Positions 32,135-37,475 of a stretch of DNA of 37,475 bases are shown here, in pieces (position 1 is the stretch's first letter; each line of letters starts with the position of its first letter). The stretch is taken from assembly GCF_026627445.1 (NCBI RefSeq), contig NZ_JAPNLJ010000064.1:1-37475 (forward strand), read 5' to 3'. The position numbers and the translations under genes are program-made. The notes below the pieces were generated by a model. That model was not told the origin of the DNA. It did no database searches and saw nothing but the letters and a program-made list of their open reading frames with translations. The DNA is from Streptomyces sp. H27-H1. Its GTDB lineage: Bacteria; Actinomycetota; Actinomycetes; Streptomycetales; Streptomycetaceae.

Positions 32135-34480
32135 TCAGTCCGTCGGGAGGGCGACGACGGCGGACGGCCGGGCGACGAGCAGGGTCCTGGGGACCGTGGC
32201 GAGTTGGAACGGCTCCCGGGCCTCCACCCCTGCGAGCCCGGTCTGCCACAGCCGGTTGCCCGAGGGAATCCCGGTAGCGGTGACCTGGTGCAGGGTCGCG
32301 AGGTAGAGGGTGCGTCCGGAGGCGCTCGCGGTCATGCTCCCGAGCATGTTCCACGCCAGGTTCTCGGTGAGCGTCTGGTCCCACAGCGTCCGGCCGGTGT
32401 CCGGGTCGACGGCGACGATGGGGCCCGTGCCGTCGTCGGCCAGGTACAGGGTGCCGCCGCTGAAGAAGGGCGGAGCGTTGGTCCCGGCGACCAGGGCCTG
32501 CGACTCCCACAGCCGGGTGTTGGTCTTCAGGTCGTAGGCGTGGGCGCGGCCACCGGAGAGCAGGAACAGCCGCCCACCGCCCGCCGGGTCCACCACGGAG
32601 GCCGGGCCGGCGTGCACGCCGGGATAGGAGCGGTTCCAGAGCATGCGTCCGCTGCTCCGCTCGAAGCCCGCGATCGCGAGGGTCCGGACGGCCGTGACAT
32701 CTCGGAACATCTGCTGGGGTACCTGCACCTCCACGACGACCGTCTCGGGGCCGACGGTGGTGGCGAGTTGCGCGTTGCCGAATCCGCTCGGCAGCGGGGT
32801 GCGCCACAGCTCCGTGCGGTGGTCCAGGTCGAACGCCGCCAGCAGGTATCCGCCCGTCGGACTCCCGTCCCCCATGAGCAGCCACGCGGTGGCGCCGTCG
32901 GCGGCGAGCACCTTCGCGAGCTGCTCGTTGCGCTGGAGCCACTGGGTACGGCCGTCGCGTATCGAGCAGAGCGACAGCCCCTCGCGCGTGGCCGTCAGGA
33001 AGCGGTCGCCGGGCACTTGTACGGGCGGGGTGTTGCCGCCGGAGGGCAGGTGCCACACCTCCTTGCCGGTGCGCAGGTCGTGCCCGTACAGGACGTCGCC
33101 GCGCGTCATCAGGCAATGGTCGGCGCTGCTCACCGGGAGCAGCCGGGTGCGGGCCGTCGGATCGTCCAGGCGCCACAGGGCGGCCGGCGGCATGCCGGGC
33201 ACGCGGGGGCCCGTACCGGAACCGCCCCCTGCCGCGGACGGCCCGGTGCGGCTGTCCTCGCGGGTCAGGGCGGACCAGGCGAGGGTCCCGGAGACCCCGA
33301 GGGCCGCGCCCGCCGCGCCGGTCAGCAGGCCGGACAGGACCCGGCGGCGGGTGAGCCGGGCGGCCGCGTCGGGGGTGGTCGGGGCCGGAGCCGGGCCGGG
33401 GGGCGGGGGCGTCGCCGCCTGGGTAGCGGGGTGCGGCGGCTCGTGCGCATCGGCGTCCGCCGGGGCCCGGTCGTCCGCATGCCTGTCCCCGTCCGCATCG
33501 GCATCCGCATCGGTGATCTCCAGGTCGGCGATCGCCTGCGTGCGTACGGCCAGTGCGGCGACGACCCGGCCGGGCAGCGGGTCCGGTGTCCGCTCCGCGT
33601 CCTGCCCGCCGGGGATCAGCGTCCGGCACAGCTCTACGGCGGTGGGGCGGTCGGTCGGGGAGACGGCCAGCGCCGCGGCCACCACCTCGCCCAGCTCTCC
33701 CGGCAGGTCGGGCAGTTCGGGCCGGTTGTGGAGGGCGCGGTAGGCCAGCACGGGCGGCGGACCGTCCCCGAACGGCAGCCGCCCGGTGGCCGTGTGGAGC
33801 AGCAGCACCGCCAGGGAGTACACGTCGGCAGCGATGGAGGTGGGCCGCCCCGCGGCTACCTCCGGAGCCATGAAGGCGGCGGGCACGGTCGACATCCGGC
33901 TGTGAGGTTCGGGCCGCCCAGGCGCTGCGTGGGGTAGTGGCCCTTGCCCCTGCCGCCGGCCCGGTTCGTGAGGCCAGCGCGGGGACGGCATGCGGCAGGC
34001 GTGCATGGCCATCAGCAGCGGGCGGCCCGTGGTGAGCCAGATGCCGTCGGGTGCCACCGCGCCGTAGCTGATGCCCCGGGCGTGCAGGGCGGCCAGGGTG
34101 TCGGCGATCTCCGCGGCGAGCCGCACCGACTGTTCCAGGGGCAGGATCCCGGACTCCGTTCCGGGCCGCCGCCCCACGTCGGAGAGGGACACGGCAGGGG
34201 TGTGTACGAGGGCCACCCACGCGGGCTCGGTCCCGGTGTTCAGGTCCAGTACGGCCGGCACTCCCGGCACGGGCCCGAGGCTCAGTGTCTCGGCCGCCCG
34301 GTACGCGGCCGGGGGCAGCAGGCACACTACGGCGTGCCCGTGGTTCCGGTCGCGGCCGACGTACATGCCGCCCCGCGGCGGCACCGGCCCGGGGCCGGGC
34401 CAACGGGCCAGCAGCCGGTACGGCCCGGCCGACCGCGGGTCCTCGGGGTGTAAGCCCTCCCCCAGATGTCCGCCCCCCAT
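32135..34480 (-). CDS. Predicted pseudokinase with PQQ-type beta-propeller
   Basis: A 781-residue protein built like its neighbours but with a degenerate kinase half. The glycine loop is poor (RWPGPGPVPPRGG), HRD is replaced by SYGAVAPDG (~138-146) and DFG is missing (LLMAMH, ~155-160). The C-lobe survives: FMAPEVAAGRPTSIAADVYS (~203-222) and PTDRPTAVELCRTL. So it is unlikely to phosphorylate anything. Asp/Ala-rich and Pro-rich linkers follow, then RRRVLSGLLTGAAG and one membrane segment, then PQQ-like repeats (GKEVWHLPSG, TRLWESQALVAG, GRTLWDQTL). It may regulate the two active kinases or act as a sensor. ATG 34480 has GAGGGGGGAA upstream; the open frame extends to 36694, but that part is antisense-like. 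Intergenic gaps are 38 and 90 bases. Confidence 0.85.
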   Translation of the reverse strand: MGGGHLGEGLHPEDPRSAGPYRLLARWPGPGPVPPRGGMYVGRDRNHGHAVVCLLPPAAYRAAETLSLGPVPGVPAVLDLNTGTEPAWVALVHTPAVSLSDVGRRPGTESGILPLEQSVRLAAEIADTLAALHARGISYGAVAPDGIWLTTGRPLLMAMHACRMPSPRWPHEPGRRQGQGPLPHAAPGRPEPHSRMSTVPAAFMAPEVAAGRPTSIAADVYSLAVLLLHTATGRLPFGDGPPPVLAYRALHNRPELPDLPGELGEVVAAALAVSPTDRPTAVELCRTLIPGGQDAERTPDPLPGRVVAALAVRTQAIADLEITDADADADGDRHADDRAPADADAHEPPHPATQAATPPPPGPAPAPTTPDAAARLTRRRVLSGLLTGAAGAALGVSGTLAWSALTREDSRTGPSAAGGGSGTGPRVPGMPPAALWRLDDPTARTRLLPVSSADHCLMTRGDVLYGHDLRTGKEVWHLPSGGNTPPVQVPGDRFLTATREGLSLCSIRDGRTQWLQRNEQLAKVLAADGATAWLLMGDGSPTGGYLLAAFDLDHRTELWRTPLPSGFGNAQLATTVGPETVVVEVQVPQQMFRDVTAVRTLAIAGFERSSGRMLWNRSYPGVHAGPASVVDPAGGGRLFLLSGGRAHAYDLKTNTRLWESQALVAGTNAPPFFSGGTLYLADDGTGPIVAVDPDTGRTLWDQTLTENLAWNMLGSMTASASGRTLYLATLHQVTATGIPSGNRLWQTGLAGVEAREPFQLATVPRTLLVARPSAVVALPTD

Positions 34481-34518
34481 GCGTTCCCCCCTCACCTCGT
34501 GGCTCCGCCCGGGGCCGG

Positions 34519-36546
34519 TCACATGCCCGGCAGGGCGCGGACGGCGCTGCCGCGTTGCCAGATGACGCTGCCTCCGGCGACCGCTCCCCGCCAGGGAACG
34601 TCGGCTCGGACCTCCCCGGCCGGGGCCGGTGCGAACACGTACTGTTCGGCTGCCCGCCCGCCGTGCACCACGAGGATGCCGAGCTCGGACCTCCGCAGCG
34701 GCGCGAAGATCGCGGATCCCGCCACCAACGGAGCGTGATCCCGGGCCAGTTCCTCGGTGCCCAGCACGGTCCAGGCGGGGGCTCCGGTCTTCACGTCGAT
34801 GCTCCGGAGCTGGCGGCCGTCGGCGACGTACACGTTGTCGCCGGCCGGCGTGGGCACGCCGAAGCCCGCGCTGTCGTCCGCGGGCAGGGTCCACAGCTGT
34901 TCGCCGCGCCTCCGGTCCAGGCAGGTCAGCGTCCGGTCTCCGGCCCCGCCAAGCAGCACTCCGCTCGCGGACAGGGCCGTCCGTGAGCCGTCGGTGCCGG
35001 CGGGCCGCCGCCAAACGGGGCCGCCGTCGGCGGCGGACAGGGCCACCACCCCGTCGGCGGCGGAGGCCAGGAGCAGCCGCCCGTACCCGGCGGCTGCCGA
35101 GAGAACCGTGCCCGACACCGGGACGGGCACGCGCCAGCGCACCGCGCCGTCCGCCAGCTTGAGCGCGGCCAGGCGGCCGTCGGCGTCGAGGACGTACACC
35201 TGGTCCTTGTCGGCGGCGAGCAGCCCGGTCACCCCGTCGCGCGCGCGGTGGCGGACCGTACCGCTGCCGGGGTCCAGGAACAGCAGGGTGCCGACCGGGT
35301 CCAGGGCGACGGGTCGGCGGCCGCCGAAGAGGTCGCGCACCACCGGTCCGCGCCAGCGCCGTTCGCCCGAGACCGGATCGTGGAGGAGGAGCTCGCCGCC
35401 GCCGTCGGCGAAGCACACCCGGCCGTCGACGTCGACCGGCCCGAAGGCCGACTGCGCCGCGGCGCCGTCGTACGACCACAGGGGCCCCGGCACCGTGCCG
35501 GGCGGGCCGCTCCAGCGGGGGGCGGGGGTGCGGCCGGGGCCGTCGTCCTCCTGGAGGGTGCGCAGGGCGGTGGCACCGGTCGCCGCGAGAAGTACGGCGG
35601 CCCCGGCGCCGGTGAGCACCCTGCGCCGGGTCGGCAGCCGAGGGCCGGCGCCCAGGGCGGCTGCGGCCCCTGCTATCTCGGCGGCGTCGGCGAGCACCGT
35701 GGGTGGCAGCCAGCGGGCGGCGGCGCGCAGGGCGGCGCCTTGCGGGTCGAGTTCCGCAGCCACCTCCGCGGCGGCGGGCCGGTCTTCCGGCTGCTTTTCG
35801 AGGCAGCCGCGGATCACGGGCGTCAGCTCGGCCGGAACGTCGGTGAGGTCGGGGGCCTCGTAGGCGATGCGGAAGTCCGAGTGGACCGGGTCTCCGTCGT
35901 AGAAGGCGTGCCGGCCGGTCAGCGCGAAGACGAGCAGCGCGCCGAGACAGAAGACGTCGCTCGGCGGTCCGAGGGGACCCTTCACCACCTGTTCGGGCGA
36001 CATGTAGCCGGGCGTTCCGGGGCGCTGCCCGGTCGCGGTCAAGGTGGCGTCGCCGGTCACCCGGGCGATGCCGAAGTCGACGACGCGGGGGCGGTCGGCG
36101 CCAAGGATGACGTTCGACGGCTTCAGATCGCGGTGCACGACCCCGGCCGCGCCCAGGGCCGTCAGGGCCCGGCCGAGCGCCCCGCCAAGGAGGCGCACGG
36201 CGGGCGCGGGCAGGGGTCCGTGCCGCCGTACGGCGGCGGCGAGGGTCGCACCGGGGACGAACTCGGCAGCTATCCAAGGCACTTGCTCGGCGGTCGAGGA
36301 GCCGATCACGTTGGCGACGAAGGGGCTGCGGACCGCCGCCGCGGCGGTGGCCTCGCGGGTGAAGCGCTCGCGCAGGTCCTCGTCGCGGAAGAGTTCGGGC
36401 CGGATGGTCTTGAGGGCGACCGGACGCCCCCGGCGGCAGGCGAGGTATACCGTCCCCATGCCGCCGGCCCCGAGCACTCCCAGGATCCGGTGACCTCCGA
36501 GCTGGGCGGGCATACCGCCCGGCAACGGGGCGATCACTGGTGTCAT
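34519..36546 (-). CDS. Membrane-anchored Ser/Thr kinase with PQQ-type beta-propeller (operon leader)
   Basis: A 675-residue kinase. The active domain (about 18-265) carries GAGGMGTV (26-33), Lys46, HRDLKPSN (Asp140), DFG (157-159) and GYMSPEQ. TRRRVLTGAGAAVLLAATGA is a basic motif plus one membrane segment near 300. The second half has PQQ-type repeats, for example GGPVWRRPAG, GEQLWTLPAD and GAPAWTVLG. It resembles AfsK. ATG 36546 is preferred: TACGAT ends 7 bases upstream, giving a leaderless mRNA. The in-frame TTG 36579 overlaps the possible -35 and has no ribosome site. First gene of the kinase-pseudokinase-kinase operon; it may respond to an extracytoplasmic signal, but nothing visible names the ligand. 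Confidence 0.92.
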   Translation of the reverse strand: MTPVIAPLPGGMPAQLGGHRILGVLGAGGMGTVYLACRRGRPVALKTIRPELFRDEDLRERFTREATAAAAVRSPFVANVIGSSTAEQVPWIAAEFVPGATLAAAVRRHGPLPAPAVRLLGGALGRALTALGAAGVVHRDLKPSNVILGADRPRVVDFGIARVTGDATLTATGQRPGTPGYMSPEQVVKGPLGPPSDVFCLGALLVFALTGRHAFYDGDPVHSDFRIAYEAPDLTDVPAELTPVIRGCLEKQPEDRPAAAEVAAELDPQGAALRAAARWLPPTVLADAAEIAGAAAALGAGPRLPTRRRVLTGAGAAVLLAATGATALRTLQEDDGPGRTPAPRWSGPPGTVPGPLWSYDGAAAQSAFGPVDVDGRVCFADGGGELLLHDPVSGERRWRGPVVRDLFGGRRPVALDPVGTLLFLDPGSGTVRHRARDGVTGLLAADKDQVYVLDADGRLAALKLADGAVRWRVPVPVSGTVLSAAAGYGRLLLASAADGVVALSAADGGPVWRRPAGTDGSRTALSASGVLLGGAGDRTLTCLDRRRGEQLWTLPADDSAGFGVPTPAGDNVYVADGRQLRSIDVKTGAPAWTVLGTEELARDHAPLVAGSAIFAPLRRSELGILVVHGGRAAEQYVFAPAPAGEVRADVPWRGAVAGGSVIWQRGSAVRALPGM

Positions 36547-36553
36547 GCCGCTG

Positions 36554-36579
36554 ATCGTATGCGTGCGTGCGTCCGTCAA
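36554..36579 (-). promoter_or_regulatory. Possible leaderless promoter of the kinase operon
   Basis: TACGAT (36554-36559) is a good actinobacterial -10, seven bases before ATG 36546. TTGACG (36574-36579) is a possible -35 but the 14-base spacing is short. The mRNA would start at or next to the ATG. Confidence 0.5.
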
Positions 36580-36848
36580 CCAGTTTTGGAATCAGCAAAG
36601 TTGGCGTACCCAGACCGGGCGGGGCGCACCTCGGCTGCGCCGGGCGCCGCGGCGGCGAGGAACCCGCGCGATGGACCCGGTGCGGTGAGCCCACGATCGT
36701 CTCGCCTCGCCGTCGGGCAGCGCACCGGCCGCAGGAGGACGGCCAGGTCAGCGGCCGCTAGAACGGACGGACGGCAGTGCCCAAAGCCGAAGCCGAAGCC
36801 ATCGCCAGGCTCGGCCTCGACCCGTGCACGTTCTGTGTGCCCACCGTC
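36580..36848. other. Intergenic region without a gene
   Basis: About 270 bases upstream of the kinase operon and after the stop of the secreted-protein gene. I see no conserved gene or strong hairpin. Confidence 0.4.
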
Positions 36849-37454
36849 CTAGCCGCGCGCCCGCCTGCGGCGTAGGAAGATGCCGACGGCAGCCCCGGCC
36901 AGGGCCGTTGCCGCCACTCCCGCCGTCGTCCACCGGACGGCGTGACCCGTGCCGGGTTCCGCTGGCGCCTCGGAGGCCGCCGCAGGTGTCGGCGTCGGGG
37001 TCTGCGCCTGCGTCCCGGTCGGCGCGGGCGACGGGGCGGCGGGGCGGGGACCCGGGGTGCCGGTGGCCGGGGCCGGGTCCACCACCGGTACGCCGACTTC
37101 CAGCTCGCCGTGCCCGAGGGCGGGGAAGCCCACGTCCACGCTGACCTTCCAGGCACCGGGCGGCAGGGACTCGGCCGTGGTCCAGCCGGCCGGCCTCGCG
37201 GCGGGATCGAGCACCAGCCGCCAGGGCCCCAGCGTGCGGGCGCCGTCGGCGCTGACCGCGTTCACGGTGGCGGCGACCGCCTCTTCGACGGCGTCGCCGT
37301 CGTTCTCCCAGGTGACGTCCGCGGTGACGTGGCCTTCCCGCTGCCCGGTGACCACCACCTTCACGGTGTCGCCGTGGGCGTGCGCCACGGCCGGGGACAG
37401 CAGGATGAGGCCGACGGCGGTCAGGGTGGCCTGGACAGCGATTCGTATGCGCAT
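36849..37454 (-). CDS. Secreted, C-terminally membrane-anchored protein of unknown function
   Basis: A 201-residue protein. A signal peptide (RIRIAVQATLTAVGLILLSP, cleavage near AVAHA) gives a mature N-terminus around HGDTVKVVVTG. A compact beta-rich domain follows (about 30-130: HVTADVTWENDGDAVEEAVA, LPPGAWKVSVDVGFPALGHG), with an FxG/immunoglobulin-like look. A Pro/Thr/Ala-rich linker leads to one C-terminal helix (TTAGVAATALAGAAVGIFL) and RRRRARG, so the domain sits outside the membrane. The mature His-rich start recalls CopC-like copper proteins, but no complete copper site is visible. ATG 37454 fits the signal peptide. It may be in the same transcription unit as something beyond the window. 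Confidence 0.8.
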   Translation of the reverse strand: MRIRIAVQATLTAVGLILLSPAVAHAHGDTVKVVVTGQREGHVTADVTWENDGDAVEEAVAATVNAVSADGARTLGPWRLVLDPAARPAGWTTAESLPPGAWKVSVDVGFPALGHGELEVGVPVVDPAPATGTPGPRPAAPSPAPTGTQAQTPTPTPAAASEAPAEPGTGHAVRWTTAGVAATALAGAAVGIFLRRRRARG

Positions 37455-37475
37455 CGTGACGTGCTCCGGGTGGGG

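Noticed and set aside
30993..34403. 1136-residue minus frame overlapping two kinase genes
   Set aside because: Extremely Arg/Pro/Gly-rich with no domains; the overlapping frames encode clear kinase and propeller motifs.
34481..36694. N-terminal extension that would fuse the pseudokinase to a 1519-residue protein
   Set aside because: It covers the upstream kinase gene in another frame, is low complexity and starts in the intergenic region. ATG 34480 has a strong ribosome site.

Overview
The window is Streptomyces-type actinobacterial DNA. It is GC-rich, uses many GTG and TTG starts, has purine-rich GGAGG-type ribosome sites, and encodes AfsK-like kinases with a beta-propeller half and alanine-rich secretory signals. 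All assignments come from reading the sequence; no database search was run.

Left part (1-15.2 kb) is accessory, recombined DNA. It opens with the tail of an IS5-family transposase, then about 2 kb of mostly non-coding DNA holding an imperfect ~510-bp direct repeat (747-1259 and 1567-2075). An excisionase-like gene and a complete tyrosine integrase follow (2193-3684). Next is a possible defence cluster: a 1337-residue UPF1-like SF1 helicase with a long coiled coil (minus), a divergent Abi-C abortive-infection protein, a membrane-anchored helical protein and an unrecognised 350-residue protein. From 11.6 to 15.2 kb there is a mosaic of gene stumps: an MFS transporter start, a decayed IS3 element, a second integrase tail, a truncated hypothetical gene and the 3' half of an aldehyde dehydrogenase.

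Middle part (15.4-28.8 kb) is ordinary chromosome-like coding DNA. One long minus-strand operon reads: solute-binding lipoprotein, two sugar ABC permeases, GH35 beta-galactosidase (frameshifted at a run of nine G), AgaS-type SIS isomerase/deaminase, ROK kinase, PfkB kinase, class II aldolase and a secreted lectin-domain protein. A LacI-family regulator is divergent. Most junctions overlap by a few bases. Together they suggest import of a galactose/galactosamine-containing glycan, removal of beta-galactose, phosphorylation, conversion through tagatose-6-phosphate and tagatose-1,6-bisphosphate, and cleavage to triose phosphates. Two identical 17-base palindromic boxes, 243 bp apart, look like LacI operators: one sits on the operon promoter and one inside the first gene.

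Right part (28.8-37.5 kb) starts with three more mobile-element remnants: an IS3 orfA start, an integrase tail closely related to the intact integrase, and an IS5-type transposase end. Three tandem minus-strand genes follow. Each has a kinase-like half, a membrane segment preceded by a twin-arginine-like motif, and a PQQ-type beta-propeller. The middle one has lost the catalytic motifs and is a predicted pseudokinase. The window ends with a secreted, C-terminally anchored protein of unknown function.
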